Source: Dryas octopetala (lineage: Eukaryota > Streptophyta > Magnoliopsida > Rosales > Rosaceae). From it: a stretch of DNA of 64,000 bases. A program made the translations under genes and the position numbers. The notes beneath the pieces are model-generated. The model worked only from the letters and a program-made list of their open reading frames with translations, made no database searches and was not told where the DNA came from. Where the stretch lies: NCBI GenBank assembly GCA_963921425.1, contig OY992836.1, positions 17,191,614 to 17,255,613 of the forward strand. The letters run 5' to 3'. This document shows, piece after piece, positions 36,121 to 50,741 of this stretch (positions are counted from its first letter, which is position 1; every line of letters begins with the position of its first letter).

Positions 36121-38760
36121 TAAGAGGTTGGAAATATTTTCGGAATAAATTTTCTGTGTCTGGCAAATTGTATTCAACTCTAAAACATGCAACACAGCTG
36201 AAATATAGCTAAACTACAATTACAGGACATTCATGACTTGACATGACATGTTATAACTTATAATTACATTTCATGATATGTTGATGATTTCTAAATTTTA
36301 TAGATTTATTATATACTTATATATTATGCTAGACTCAAGTAATGTATATGAATAATCGATTTCTTCATCTTTATAATTCACTTCGAATTGTCATAATCTC
36401 AAAGCTAGCCTTGTTAGAGATTGTAACAATGCGAAGGATCCCACCGCACCTTCTTCAAACTTCTTTTTTTGGCTAGGGGCATCTTCTTCAAACTTTCATC
36501 AATCGAGGAATGTGAAAAATTTGATTGATTATGATTGGTACTTGGTACTTGGTACTAACTAGTAGGGAAGTTTAAGCCACATGAGAGTATTTTTGGGTGA
36601 TTTGTGGGGACATGTTGTTGATGAAGCCAAAAATAAGATCCATAAATTGGCAATCCCAACAAAAAGTAGTGGATTAATGCACACTTTCACAAAATTGAAA
36701 CAAGGAGAATGGAATAAAATGTAGATATTTACTTGGTTTGTGACTAGTGAGCTTAGCGTATTAAATGTTGATATTTAATTAAGGCGATAGCGGTCCAAAT
36801 ATGTACAAAGATTGGTGTACAAACAATGACTTTTTCTTTCTCAATAGATATCCACGATATCCTTATCATCATGTAAGAACACTTGGTATTCTAGATTTCT
36901 AGCTATCCACTAGAGACCCCCAAGAGTTGCATGACCCGTCTAATCGTGCCACAAAAGTCAGCATACAAGAATGGGATGAAAAGTCAGAAATAGCACAACT
37001 CTGTCATTTGACCATTCTTCTTCCTTCGTTTTGGTTAAGAAAAATTAGTATATGTTTTTTACTATGAAAAAATGATTATATATTTTTGAGTGCGTGAGAG
37101 AAAAATGAAGTTTAGAGAAGACTATTACTTTTCTTTTCAATGTCATACTTACAAAATTTTGTTGGTTTTAATTGTTTTTAGTCTATGATATACAGTAGTT
37201 GTTTATATGACTTGTTAGTGGTCGGTATTATTTAGTGTCCAAGTGAGGGCAATCGGGTTGGTGGCTCAATTATGCTACAAGCATGCGAGTGGAGATCCCA
37301 AGTTTTGATGGAAGAAGAACCGCCATGGCCAAGGCCTTATCTTTCGGCTCATGCACTCTTCCAGATGCTAGTTCATTGTACTCCTCGATCTCCTTCATTT
37401 AATAATAATGTCTTTCCGTAGAAAATAAAAATAAAGTCAATTAATATGAGATCAGAGACTTGCACAAATATCCGTAGGAGAAAAAAAGACTTGTACAAAG
37501 ATATATTAGGATTTTATTCAAAAAGTTCATGATTCTTGCATTCATTATTTGAACAAATAATGAGGAAGCCTTTCTTTTCCTTGGTTTAAAGAGCGGGAAG
37601 CAGATCCTCTACTAGGCTCTGTGAAAAGTAAAAGTCAAGTAAATTCTTACCTTTCCTAAATCTAAAGGGACTCCAATTGATTAAAAGATGGTCAAAAGGA
37701 TTTTAATTCGATCACATAAATAGATCAAAGTTTACATAACATGTTTATTCTTTTTTTAGTACTATTGAAAGTAGCAATTGATCTTTTTTAGTTTTTACTA
37801 TTGGAAGTAGCTTGCATTTCATCTTTTGATATGAACAAATTATAATTGCATGTTATGCTATAATCATGGTCGTTTGATTCTGCCTAATACAACACCAATT
37901 TTTACCAATTTTTCCACACCATGTTACCATCATCTTTCGGCTAATCGATTTTTACTTACTAATACATGATCTCTAATAATATAACCACCACTAAGATCAA
38001 TTTGCCTTTTTTGTGTTTCTCTCTTTTTGGTAGGAACTTTGGTTAGCTAGATATCATACATCAAAATTATCAAATGCTAAAACAGATTACAATCCAAAAG
38101 AAAATAAAAAGGATAAAACTAAAATTCCTAGGGTGCCCCTTCCCTACAAGGTCCTACTGCCCTAACAATGATGTTGTCATGTTGGCCATCAACTTAGAGC
38201 CAACTATAGGAGTGAAAAATACGGTCTGTGGTCCCCACACTAAAAACATGAGTAGGAAGGGGACAATTTTGTCACCCTCATCATGCATTCATGCCCAAGT
38301 GCCCAACCTTCCAAAATTATGATGAAAAAAAATTTGTATTAAAAAATAAACAGTGGGTTGAAAAAAAACAATTTAAGCAAAAACACCCAGTGCGCCACGT
38401 GTCCAGAAGAATGACGCAGTGCGCGCCGTGTCTATCAGAGAGAGACCAAACGCCGCGCGTAAAGAAAAAGAAAATATTTTTAAAAAAATAAAGCTAAAAT
38501 TAGAGGAAGCATAGGATGCCCTTGTTACCAAACACAATCTAAGAGAGTCGAGTTCACACCGTTACAGCGCACAAACACAACCAAACAAACAAACAGCGAA
38601 GAAAGCAACTGACGTTACTGACCGTCCTCCTCATTTTCTAAGTGTTTTTATTTCCGTTTTGACGCACACGAAGACTCAATAATATATATATATATATATA
38701 TATTTTTTTTAATTTCTTTTTTTCGGGTCCGAAAATTGTTTGCAATTAATTAATTAAAGC
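36121..38760. other. Intergenic region between OPR3 and the DENN gene
   Basis: AT-rich, with no credible gene. 37245-37440 has some SINE-like words (GGTGGCTCAATT... AGTGGAGATCCCAAG) but no clear target duplication. 38390-38460 is a short GC-rich patch with a CACGTG (38396-38401) and GCGCGCC/CGCCGCGCG words, likely distal promoter of the DENN gene. (AT)n at 38683-38701. Confidence 0.65.
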
Positions 38761-38861
38761 TGATTAATTTAATTTAGGGTGTTTAATACCTTCCTCGTTC
38801 TCTTCTTCATTTCGTTTGAGGACCTCGTCCGTCCTCAAATAAGCAGAAGAGAAGCTTTGTT

Positions 38862-38888
38862 ATGGCCGCCGGAGCTCTCTCTCTCTGA
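38862..38888 (+). promoter_or_regulatory. Upstream ORF in the DENN 5' leader
   Basis: A complete nine-codon ORF (eight residues, MAAGALSL, then TGA) lies in the inferred leader exon that ends at the donor 38925/38926 (CAGAG-GTGAGT). Its ATGG context is reasonable for initiation. It could reduce translation of the main ORF if the leader is as drawn. Confidence 0.45.
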
Positions 38889-39707
38889 AATTATAGTTCT
38901 CTCTTCAATTTTAAGGGAATTCAGAGGTGAGTTTATAGCTTTTTTTTTTTTTTTGGTTCTGTTTCTGAGTTTATTTCGATTTTCATATGTTCCAAAGTTG
39001 CACCTTTTTTTCTTCAATCTTTTTCTCTTGCTGACAATAATTTTCAGCATATCTTTTTGATAAATTTTTTGTATTGATTATTCTTGTGCTATGCTTGAAT
39101 TGCATGCTTACAGTTGTGAAATTCTTGTTTAGCAGAAGTGAAAATTCTTGTTCTCTCTTTTATAGTTTTTAGGGGGTTCCAGGAGCTTCTGTAACTGAAA
39201 GAGCTAGATAAGAAAGTTAACTGATCGAATTTAAGACAGAAGAATAACGTTGGAATTTAATAGTTTTTCAACCATTAATCGACTTTTAATTCGATTGACT
39301 AGCTTATATTTAGCTCAAGAATAACTGAATAAGTCTTTTTTCTTTTGGGAAAAAAAAAAATTAATCACATGTATGTATAAATTGTTAAATACTATATGTT
39401 GTAGTCTGCACAAGTTTAGATTTGTTGGAAGAGCAAGGTTGAAGTTTTAAGCTGGAATAGCATGAAATGAATTGTTTGAGAGTTTCGGTCTCAAGACTAT
39501 TGAATTATAAAAGACTCATTATTCTTTAGGCTCTATGGTACTGAGTACTCATAGTTCAAGCTTTAGTTGTACTTGTAGTGGGACAGTCTTGACCATTTGC
39601 AGATATCAGTGGTTTAGTTAGCTTGGGGATTTTGATAATTATGTGTATTTTGAAGGTGTGAATTGTTGTTGATGTTGAATTTTATGATAGGAGGGAAGCC
39701 GATTAGT

Positions 39708-42700
39708 ATGGATAAAGACGAAGAGTCCGGTAGCCCTAGTTGGGGTGCTTCATTTTTCGCACAAACAACAGAAGATGTTGCAAGAGCAGTTGCCGCTGCT
39801 GCCACTGCTGCTCGCTCTACGCGGCCGTCTGTTGTATATTCATCCAAAGATGATGATAGCGGTAGTCCACTCAAAAGGCTACAACGCCATGTTACGAAAG
39901 TGCTAAAAGGCTTCTCACATGCTGATGAAGTGAAAGGTGGAACTTACAATCCTGAAGTTTTGACTAGCCAGAAGCGTCAATGGGCAAGCTTTCAGTTGCA
40001 GTACTTGGTATGTAATTTCATTATGTGGATCCCTTTATGTTCATGCAACTTATTTGTATATGGAATTTGGCAATTGGTTAATCAAGATTGTTTTTTTTTT
40101 TTACCCTGTTTAAAATTGTATTTGTGTTTAACAGCTATTAAGCTATTTCTAATTGCAGTAAGTTAGTTGGTACTGAAAAATTTTTATTAAAAGAAAATTC
40201 AAGGAAAAATTATGACTCTATATGCACTGTGAGTTTAAGGGTCATATGATGCCTTGAGACAGTTCTGTTTGGATAGTTAGGGTTTGTGTATTGTTAGTTT
40301 CAAAAATATATTCACATATAGAAGCAAAAATATCATCCAAGGAGATCCTGTAACACCTCTGCTATTTAAGTGTGCAGGATCATAGGTCTTTAAAGCAGCC
40401 AACAAGGCTTTTTGAGAGCATGGTAGTTGTTGGGCTTCACCCCAATTGTGATATTCAGGCACTTCAAAGGCAATATATTGCAAGAAAGTCTGAAGGTTCC
40501 GGAAAAATGCGAAGTGCACTTGGTAGTCAGAATCATTCTCGTGTAGAACCCAATATTGAACCTCAGGTGGGGATTTCTATTGCCATATGTTGAATTTGTT
40601 TGCATATTGATGATTAAAAGTGATTTGAGTACTGGATATTTTTGTCCCTTTCTACTTCCAGGTGTTATTTGTTTACCCTCCAGAAAAGCAGCTGCCTCTT
40701 AAATACAAGGATCTCCTTTCGTTTTGCTTCCCTGGAGGCCTAGAGGTTAGGTGTTTTCTTGATTTATCTTTTGTGACTTCTCCTTTTTCAATTGATCAGT
40801 TTGTTTGGTTCCATGTGCCTTGTTTATCCATGGAATTTTATGGATTATTAGAATTGATGAGTTTTTTTTTTTTTTTTTTCGTTTTAAATTTATTTTGATG
40901 AAGCCTGTTTGTAAGGCCGAGTATAACTGTTTTACCAATTAAGTTTTTCCTGATTATTTGGTCTTCAGTTAAATAATATTGTAGGCAATAAAACAATGTT
41001 ATATCAAATTCCACTTGGTTATGATTGAACCTAGTGTAAGGCTGTAATGGTGTTATGTTTACTTTGATAAATGTCAATTTTGGTCCTATGTGCAGGTATT
41101 GATTTGTCTTGTTAATTTTGTGTATTTGGTAGGTAGTATTTAGTTAGTCATTATGTGCTAATATTTGGGCCTCGAATGAATGACTTCAGGTTCATGCTAT
41201 TGAGAGAACTCCTTCCATGAGTGAGTTGAATGAAATTCTTCTGGGCCAGGTATTGTGCTACATTATGCTCCCAAAATATCGTTTTGCATTAATGCTTATG
41301 CTACTTTCTTGTAGCTTTTTAACAATCAATCTTCATCAAGTTTTGTGCCTTTTTCCTATTAGAGAATCATTAATATAAGGTCCGAGTCTAAGGAGAATTT
41401 AAATTCATTTGCAAGCTTACTGAGTTTTTTCTTTTTAGTTTAAAACATAGGACTAAATTGCAAATTTGCAGGATTGAGTTCACCAAGGTTTTAGGCTTGC
41501 CATAGCATAACTCTTTCTTTCTATGGATTTAAAGCCAGTTCTGCTAAAGATAAGATAATTATTACAACTGTGGCAGGATTGTATAACTTTTCCTGACTTT
41601 TAATGTTAGCCATGTTGAAGCCTTTCATCTTTATTTAATTAAAATTATTATTCAGAATTATATGCAACTTCTCAGACACATAAACTTAACAATGATGATG
41701 CTTCTTTGCAGGAGCATTTTAAACGGAGCGATCTGTCCTTCGTATTCCGATTACAGGTAATTTATAGCATTGTCTCCATGCTCCTTTTTTCTTTGAATTT
41801 CCCACTAATATGATACTAGGCTTTTCCATAACTTTAATTCTCTGTGGCGTTTACCTTTTGACATATAAACTGCTACACTAGTGGTACTGGTGCATAGAAT
41901 CATCATTGGTGTCACCTGCACATGATAGATTGTCAGTTAAAAGTTAACATACATATTTAAGTAGACAAGACTGTTCAATTTGTTTCTGTGACATCATGAA
42001 ACCTAATAAATTTCATTTTGTTTTAGTTGTGAACTATGTTCTTCATTTCTTGGATGACTGATTTTATACAATACTTTGTTTGAAGGTTGGTGATGATTCA
42101 ACTTTGTATGGATGCTGCGTGTTAGTGGAAGAACTAGTGCAAAAACCATCTGGATTGCTCTCCATGATTTCAGAGAAACATCCTTCTCCCCCATTTTTGA
42201 GCCGTCATATATTAACCACTCAGAGATGTTATTGCATTATCTCAAGGCTGCCCTGCTTTGAATTGCATTTTGGTGTATTGAATAGGTGTGTTTATATTTT
42301 AGCGGATGCTCATAAAATGCTTATATTTATATTGATGGGTTACATTTTTCTTTTTCAATTTGAAATGTAGTTCTAATCCCCTCTAGACTTTGTTTTAATT
42401 ATTTGTGCAGAAAATAAATGTGTTCCTCTGTGATCTATTTATGCATTAAATTTAAAATCATGTTATCAATTGATCTGGAAATAAATGACATATTCGTTTA
42501 GGAAAAAATTATGGTAGCAAAAAGTTCCTGAATATAAGGCGGAGTTAAGTGTGACTTTGATACAACACATAAAAGCTTTTAACTATCAGTCTATCACAAG
42601 ATTCCTGAAACATCCAGATTTGTTGATTGACTGGCTCCTAGTTCTGTGTGAGGGGAATGCATGTGCTCCACTGTTTACTCTTTGATTGGTCCTATACATT

Positions 42701-45700
42701 AGACAATCTTACTATTTGATACCAACAATATATTTTTTTTAGTTCATCTTTTTTCTAGACTGATTTTTTAGTTCCTCTAATAGCTCAAATTGACAATTTT
42801 TGCTATTTTCTTGTAGCATTTTCACAGAAGAAAGGTTGGAACGATTAACAAAAGGTATTGATATTTTAGATTTAGAACTCGCAAAGGATTATAGCAATGA
42901 TGAAATTTTAGAGGAAAATACAGAAGAAACTTCACAAGGTGTATCACTAGATAGTCAAACTGAGGAGGACATGCCAAATGGAGCAGAAGAGGTTTCTCAA
43001 TCAAGTTTAAAAGGTTCTTCACCTGGGAGAGTTGCAGGTGATGGGAGTCATCTAGAGCATCAAATGCTTGATGGGGATTTTAACTTGATAGAGAGAAGGG
43101 TGAGTGAAAATGTTGTTCCACTTGATCCTGAAACCGAGACGGTCAGTTCCAAAAGAGAATCTGGTGTTGTAAATTCCGAAGTTTGTGAGGTCGACGTTGA
43201 TGATTTCTCTATAAACAAGCAAGCTGTAGAAAGGCGATTGCCAAATGCTGTTCTGCCTCTCCTGCGTTATTATCAGTATGAAAGCTCTGAATCTTCCTCC
43301 AGGTATATCATTATTGTTCTTTGGTGCCAGTGCCTTTTCAATGATATTTCATGTTTTTGATTCCTTGCGGTTGTATTAGTGATCTTTTTGGAGAAATGGT
43401 GGTTATCATCTTTTGAAGTAGTACCTTTTTCTTTGGGTTGGGGATTATTATTATTTTTTTTTTTTGCGGGGGCGGGGTTGATTTGGGCTACTTTACTGTA
43501 CTTATGTCATTTAGAAGCGTTTTATGCAGTTTTCAGGATTCTCCTAGTGAGGACAGAAATTTTAGGAGTGATGTTGATGATATAGAGACGGAAGAGGCAT
43601 CTTTCTCCGGCCAAGATGATTCAGACCTCATTGATATTCTTGAATGGGCTAAGGTGCAAAATGAACTTTTATTTTTTGGTTCTTGATACGATTTCAAAGC
43701 TCTTTGTCATGTGAATCTTGTGCCCTGACATTGTCTCTTGACAATTTCTTCCAAATTTTGCAGGCAAACAATCACGGATCATTGCAGATAATAAGTGAAT
43801 ACTACCAGTTACGTTGCCCTGCTAGAGGTTCCACAGTTAGATTTCATCCTTTGGATCACCTACACCCCTTGGAATATCATAGACCAGTAGAAACTGTTTT
43901 ACATATTGCTGGCTCAAACATTGATTTGAGATCATGCAGTACAAGCCTAGAATTTGCTGAGGTATAGTGAATAGGGGATATGGTTGAACTTTTTTCTTGA
44001 TAATGTCATGTTCCATACATGATTGGTCATTTACATTGTGTTGCTGTTGGTTGTTGTCAGGCACACACTGCACTCTCGGCAGAGGAGGAAGCAACTGCAT
44101 TATCAGTATGGGCTATTGCATGCATTTGTGGCTCCTTACGACTTGAAAATGTTAGTGAATGGCTCAGCATCAAAATGAGTTCTTCTGACTTCATTAATTA
44201 TATTGTTTTCTTTTACCTTGGAAGTAGTTAACAGCTTTCCCAGTATTATGGAGAAAGTTTCTTATAGGTTAATAATCTGTGCCACTTCTCTTTTATGCTT
44301 GCTTTATGACTGACTTTGGGTTATTGATTCTTCTCACTTTGCACTTTGCAGGTATTAACACTCTTTGCAGGAGCACTGTTGGAGAAGCAGATCGTAATTA
44401 TTTGTTCCAATTTGGTATGTATTTTTTATTCAAAACATAGTGGCTCCTTTCTGACAAGTCCCAGCAAGTTGCGCCCAAGGACCAGTTACATCTATTTATG
44501 TTGTTTGTTATAGATATAGCTTGGCTTGGGAACTTTGTATTGTGGCATATAAGTGTTGCCATCATTATTAGACTGTATTCTTTATTTATTTACTTTTCTT
44601 GTAAGCTAATGATTTAATTTAGGTGTATGCCGTTGCATTATTTTAAAAAATTTTGTATGAATCATTTTTAATATTTTCTTTCCATTTTTTCTAATTATAC
44701 AGTTCCTGGATTGCCCAAAAAAACATTTACATCAATTTTTTTTTATGTACAGGGTACCTTGTCTGCTTCAGTATTGTCAATTATTCCTCTGATTCGTCCC
44801 TACCAGTGGCAGAGCTTGCTAATGCCGGTATGCTATCCTTCTGGACTATGTGATCTATCCCATGAGCAGTTACTTCTTAAAGGCAATAATTTGCTTTGCT
44901 GTTTCATGTGAATAACAATGTGCATAAACTTTCCAGGTTCTACCAAATGATATGCTGGAATTCTTGGATGCACCTGTCCCTTACATAGTGAGTTCTCAAT
45001 TTGTTGGCTGCTATGCGTATTATTTCGAAATAGACCTATGGATTATGAATTTGTGTTTGTTGGTTTAACTGGATTCAGCATTTCCTTTGTATGGATGCTC
45101 CACACTGGGAATATTTGCATGCTGAAGTTATTATTTGAAAGCAGAAATGTTTAGTTGTGCACCATAAACTTTAATCATTGTCTGTTAATCTTCTCTAAGT
45201 ATTCTGTAGAGACCATCTTTCCTGTATGCTTTTTTTAAAGAGGAAGATAAACTTTCAAAATTCAGGGAACCTGTGACTAAGTATGAACTTGGTGCTGCAA
45301 CCGCTGTGATCTTCTTTTCTTTCTCTTGTTACTCTTAGTACTATATCTGACATTTGATTGGTTACTAAATATAATTTTCTTCTGTAGGTTGGTGTGAAGA
45401 ACAAAACGAATGAAGTACAGTCAAAACTATCCAATGTTATTATAGTTGATGCCAACAAGAACCAGGTCTGTTGTTTTTAAGCAACTGAATTTTTCAACCT
45501 CATATTGCGACTCAAATATGTTGAAGACTGGCTATTAACTATACGCCTTACAGTAAACAACGCAGAAGCTTGTGTATATTATATTTAACTATTTCTAACA
45601 TTTTTTTTCTCTTAGTTTTCAAAATAGTAACACTTTCTTATCATGAAACATGATTAAAGGTTGTACTTAAATAGTTCAATCAGCATTATCACCATTCATT

Positions 45701-47766
45701 GCAAAAGTCCCATGGATATACTAGTATGGTTTTCCCTTATCATAAAGGATATTAGCTGAGACTTTAGAAGCATCCTTTTGGGGGCTTCAAGGATGTGTAG
45801 CCTTGTTTCTGATTGCTGATGTACAATCATTTCTCGAAAAATTAAGTGCTTCAGTGCCATAGTGCCTGACATGGTGGGTGGGGATTAATTTTCATACAGA
45901 CAAGTCTGTTTAAGAATGATTTTGTGGGTTAAGGGCATGGAGGACTCAGCCATGTGGTTTTAGGTTGAGAAACAACATGAGAATTTTTCCCAGAGAACGA
46001 ATAGGGATACTAAGTTTATTAGTGCATATTGAGTTTCGCATTCTCTTATTATGCTTATTTTTAGCAGCTATTATGTATTGTCTAGTTTCTTTTATATGAT
46101 TAATGTTCTTTAAAATGAAAGTGTTCCTATAAAAACCATTAAATGCAAGTATCTCATCCTTTTCCTCTTGCACGATACAAATAGGTGAAGTCACCAACAT
46201 TACCTCAATTGCCAAAACATAGGGAATTATTTTCATCCTTAAGTCCTTATCATTCAAAGCTTGTGGGAGAGAGTTTTTTGGGTAGGAAACGGCCAATATA
46301 TGAGTGCACAGACGAACAGGTATGTTCTGCTCTGTCCTTTTTGTCTGATTTCAGAATATTTTTAATGTTTTTTATTTTCATGTATTTATTTGTTGCATGT
46401 AGGTTGAAGCTGCCAAGGGTTTCCTTGGCGTGTTAAGAACTTACTTGGATTCTCTTTGCTCTAACCTCCGTTCACACACAATTACAAATGTGCAGTCCAA
46501 TGATGATAAGGTCAGTATGTTGTCCAACTGTGCTTTAACTAATTGTTTTATAGGGTTATTTAGGTTTCTTTGACCACCTTTGTAATGATGAGTGCTGTAA
46601 AAGATAATCTTCCTGAAAGATGGGCACACACCCTTTTATAGAGTTATTAGAGCACGCTAGACTTAGTAGTAGTGATAAGTTTTGTAAAAGTTTAGGTAAT
46701 ATATGACCTTCTGAAAACAAGATCACTGCAATATTCTGTAATGCTGAGGGTGCAATGTGTGCTGGAGTGGTAGGAGTAGAGATATTGGCTAATTTTACTT
46801 TTGTAAAGTTATATCTATATGCTTTCCTTTGTGATGTAAAGTATCATTGGATAGGAGTTAGGATATATATATAAGTACTGCATGGACTAAGTTTCTTAGA
46901 AGTGTCAGATATATGGAACCTCAGCACAATTCATCATTGTGTTATTCATTTGGGCCTTTCAGTTGTGATGTTGTATGCAGATCAAGTTGTCAATTTGTTT
47001 TGAATGTGAAAATTGCTAGCTTGTATATCTATTGAGCAGTCATATATCGATGCACGCTCATATGATGAGCACTGACTTGTTTTAGCAAACAACCAAATAT
47101 AGTGCTGCAGATCTGACACTGGTTTCCTTCTAACTCTAATTAGGTATCATTACTTTTGAAGGAGAGTTTCATTGACTCATTTCCTAGTCGTGATCGACCA
47201 TTTATGAAGGTGTGTTCTTTGGTATAACTTTCTTCTGTTTCTGTGAGCTCCTATTGGCTTGATTTGGAGAATTAGATAGCTGTTGGGATTTTCACTCTCA
47301 TGTATTTCTTTTAAGGTCATTATTATTGTTTTTTTAAATCATTTATCTTTTCCTGTTTTCTGAATAATATTGTCAAAAAAAAAAAAAAAAAGAAGAGGGG
47401 CTAAGCCATCTTTCTGAAGTTGGGCCACAGCCCGATCAAGAGTTGATGGTGTTGGTTTCTGTGTATGTATTTGGATGACTTGTAATGTATGTAGTATAGG
47501 AAAGTCACACCTAAGACAACCGAGTATTTAATCAATTTATGTAGATAAAATATGCTGATTTTAATTTTGAACATCTTTACTTTTGAAAGTGACTTGTAAG
47601 CATGCTTAAATGCTTACTCTGGGTGCTCTTTAAATTGTATGGTATAAAGCTGAAAGCATACTGATGCACCCTTTTCCTCCCTAAATGTTCTATGCAGCTT
47701 TTTGTGGACACACAACTATTTTCTGTACATACAGATCTCGTTCTCTCTTTCTTCCAGAAGGAATAG
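39708..47766 (+). CDS. DENN (AEX-3) domain-containing protein
   Basis: Eighteen coding exons, all GT-AG and in frame, 806 residues: 39708-40007, 40378-40566, 40662-40745, 41190-41249, 41712-41756, 42086-42285, 42817-43302, 43530-43653, 43764-43961, 44061-44150, 44352-44414, 44753-44827, 44937-44987, 45388-45465, 46185-46319, 46403-46510, 47144-47209, 47698-47766. The uDENN part includes LFVYPPEKQLPLKYKDLLSF; an acidic, variable ~170-residue linker is encoded mainly by exon 7; the cDENN core is TLFAGALLEKQIVIICSNLG then YQWQSLLMPVLP and FLDAPVPYIVG; dDENN follows. DENN proteins are Rab guanine-nucleotide exchange factors in vesicle traffic; the Rab partner is unknown. A leader exon ends at 38925. 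ATG 39708 (MDKDEESGSP) is preferred; two in-frame ATGs at 39672 and 39684 lie before the likely acceptor at 39690. From memory this is the family of Arabidopsis At5g35560. Confidence 0.93.
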
Positions 47767-49076
47767 TACTGCCATGCAAGGTCTGGCGTTGATTGATATT
47801 TTCCTGTTGTAACCTGAACGTAAGTTCAGTACTGTAATATTATTAAGTTTACATGATCCATGAGTTCAATCTTGTTTCCTTCAAATGGTTGCGGCATTCT
47901 GTATCATGATGACTTTGTATTTCAACATATGTAATACAAGTATTTAGATCCATCAGAGAAGCCTAGTTTCCCGCTTGAATTGTAAATAATAATTTTGTAT
48001 TTGTTTATTTATCACCACCACTATAAGTTGTTCCATTTCCTGATTTATTAGAGTTAATAAAACGTGGCTCACTGTTTTACCATTACCCAGTTTACCCTGT
48101 TAACATACTGCGTATGGCTTATGTTTTTTCTTCCCCTCTTTCTTATTCTGAAACTGTGAAACATGTGGGATATGGAATATGGTTGATGTAAAAGTTTGGT
48201 TCTTTGAGCAAATGAAAGACTTACAATGGTTGAGAATTTAGATTTTAACATAACTGCTCCTCTTGTTCTTAGTGAAAATACTCAAAATAGACCAGACTTT
48301 TAAAGCATTTCCTCTTCTTTAAGATTGCATGGGCCGAGTAGAAGGGACTAGGGAGAGACAGCCGAAGTTGAAGTTTTGTCGTTACCTTATTGAAACTGCA
48401 GTCTCACATTGCGGCTTGCTATCAAATTAAATGTGGTCAATTAAGGGACCTTGGTCTGATTGTGTTGGTTGTCAGTCAAAGAGAGCAATTATGCATACTT
48501 TGTCATGTTCTATTTTCAGTTTCTTCTGCAGTGTGTGTCAAACTGTGCACCTAACTAAACTAAATAAAATCACTTGACCCACAGCATGGCCAAGACTGGT
48601 GCTAACTGCTACGTTCCCTGAAAACCTGCAAATAAAATTATGCAGAACTTCAAGTTGGAGTTTACCAAGCCCAAGTCTGCTTTTGAAAGTGTTGAAGATT
48701 TTGAAGGGTTTTTAACCTTTCCTGGTGAAAGTTGCAATTCTGCATCCTCAAGTCTCAGGTCTTCCTTTCAAAGTAGATATGCTAGGTGATGTGTTCAGAA
48801 ATGTCTTCCTTTCAAAGTAGATATGCTATGGGGTGTTCAGAAATTTTACAGGGTATACTAATTAAAATGAATCTTATATGATTTTTAAATGCAGTAACTG
48901 TCCTGGGTTAAATATTATATTACTTTGAAATGGGAGTGAAAAAATAAAGTGTAGTGTGCTCTGTCAACCAGTGGTTGGGGATATATGAAGGGATGTTTTG
49001 GCTATAGTGGGATCTAGTACAAAAAAAAAGGTGGTTTGCATGTGTTTCAGCCTGCCAGGTGTGAGAGGAACAGTGC

Positions 49077-49131
<55 letters not shown>

Positions 49132-50680
49132 CACTACTTTGTACAACTTCTAAAGGTACAAAACAAGAATAGTTTCAGCCTTTCAGTTTCAGGGGAAGGG
49201 GAATTAAATGCAACCAAACATTAGTAACTCTCTTAAGTCTTAAATACTTTGCTTCTTGTTTTACTGTAACACCCCCCATTCACCCTGGCTGAAGCTGAAT
49301 CACCCAACGTATGTTTTTTTTGTTTTGATTATATGAATGAGGGCTCAAATTATATCTGCTGTACATTTTCTTACTTTTTTTTTTCCTACTCTTGATCATT
49401 TTTAATATGACTAATATTTTTCGAAGCTCAATGTTGACTTAGGAATTTGAATTTCTCCTCATACATGGCATGCTCACCCAATTCAAAGATGGCGTTTTTA
49501 TCAGACTCTGAATTTAGAAGTTGACCCAAGATATCTTATCATATGTTTTTCAAAGTCCAAGTTCAAACTATAATAGGAAAAGAAAATGCACAGGATATCT
49601 TTTTACTAATTTGTTTACAAAACATTGGTGATGTGATCTAAATCAGTGAAACCAGTCGTCTACGTACTGTTTAAATCTTACTGAACTTCCATGGTCCACA
49701 CTCCACAGTTCCCTTGATCAGTCCACTTGTATGGAGACCACTTTAGAATTAAAAAAGAAACAGAGATTAAAATGATATATATTGCATGTTGATTAGGATT
49801 TAGGAATTAACCATTATTTATGTTTGTGGCAGAAATATAAGTATAAAACTCAATTGGTAGTCATTTCAAATTTTCCTCCTAAAAGACAAAAATAAATTAT
49901 CAACTGTGCATATTTGGTCTATATACAATGTCCTGTCACTGGTGATCATGGACCTACCACAGATCATGGACACCTATTTGAAGTGAAGAATTTCTTACCT
50001 TCTATACTTTTTTTTGAAAATCTGGGTTATTTTGATATAAGCTTATAAAGTTATAAGCTAATGTGAACCAAAAAAAAAAAAAGGGGTTCTTGTCCTCTGA
50101 GGATAGGCATTGACCATTAATCATAAGATTTAAATGACATGAAATGGTTACACACTCTTGCTTATAAAGAAGACAACAAAACCAACTGTGTAAATCTGAG
50201 CATTTGAAACAAAGCAAACCATAAACTAGAGCGAGAGAGAGAGAGAGAGAGAGAGAGTGAGGGTTGCTGTTTTGATCAGAACCCAAAAGAGGTCCTGCTC
50301 TGAATCACTCGTTTTCTAAATTTCCGAATTTGAAAAAGGCCAGATTGTAAGTGGGGGGTACTGGGGTCTGAGGTAAAGGAACAGAAAAAGTAAAAGAGTT
50401 AGTAGAAGTAAAAGCCCAAACCGTACAATCTGCTGCTCAGACAGGCATTGGCTTCAGACACCAACTCGTATAGTCCCAGACTCAGACACATTAATAATAA
50501 TAAATAATAATATTATAAATTTTCTCTTTTTTTATTTTTTATTTTTTTTACAACCCATTTCTTTATTCACTTTCCTTTAGTTTATGGATTTCCGTAGAGT
50601 TGTCAGAGACAAGAGCTGCCACTGAGGCAGCAGCTTAGCCTGCAGAACCAGAAGCAACAGAGGTGCAGTCATAATATGAG
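47767..50680. other. Intergenic region downstream of DENN
   Basis: DENN 3' region, then sequence with no recognised gene. A 49-codon ORF at 48640-48789 is listed as a finding. A 26-bp tandem duplication is at 48759-48784/48803-48828. (GA)n tracts are at 49081-49129 and 50233-50257. Confidence 0.65.
49081..49129. repeat. (GA)n microsatellite
   Basis: About 24 uninterrupted GA units in intergenic DNA. Confidence 0.95.
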
Positions 50681-50687
50681 CAGAGAG

Positions 50688-50741
<54 letters not shown>

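Noticed and set aside
35729-36212. Open frames crossing 35921-36120 on both strands
   Set aside because: They consist mostly of unknown residues from the N gap.
37245-37440. Third SINE-like candidate (GGTGGCTCAATT ... GAGATCCCAAG)
   Set aside because: The B-box match is poor and I could not find flanking target duplications.
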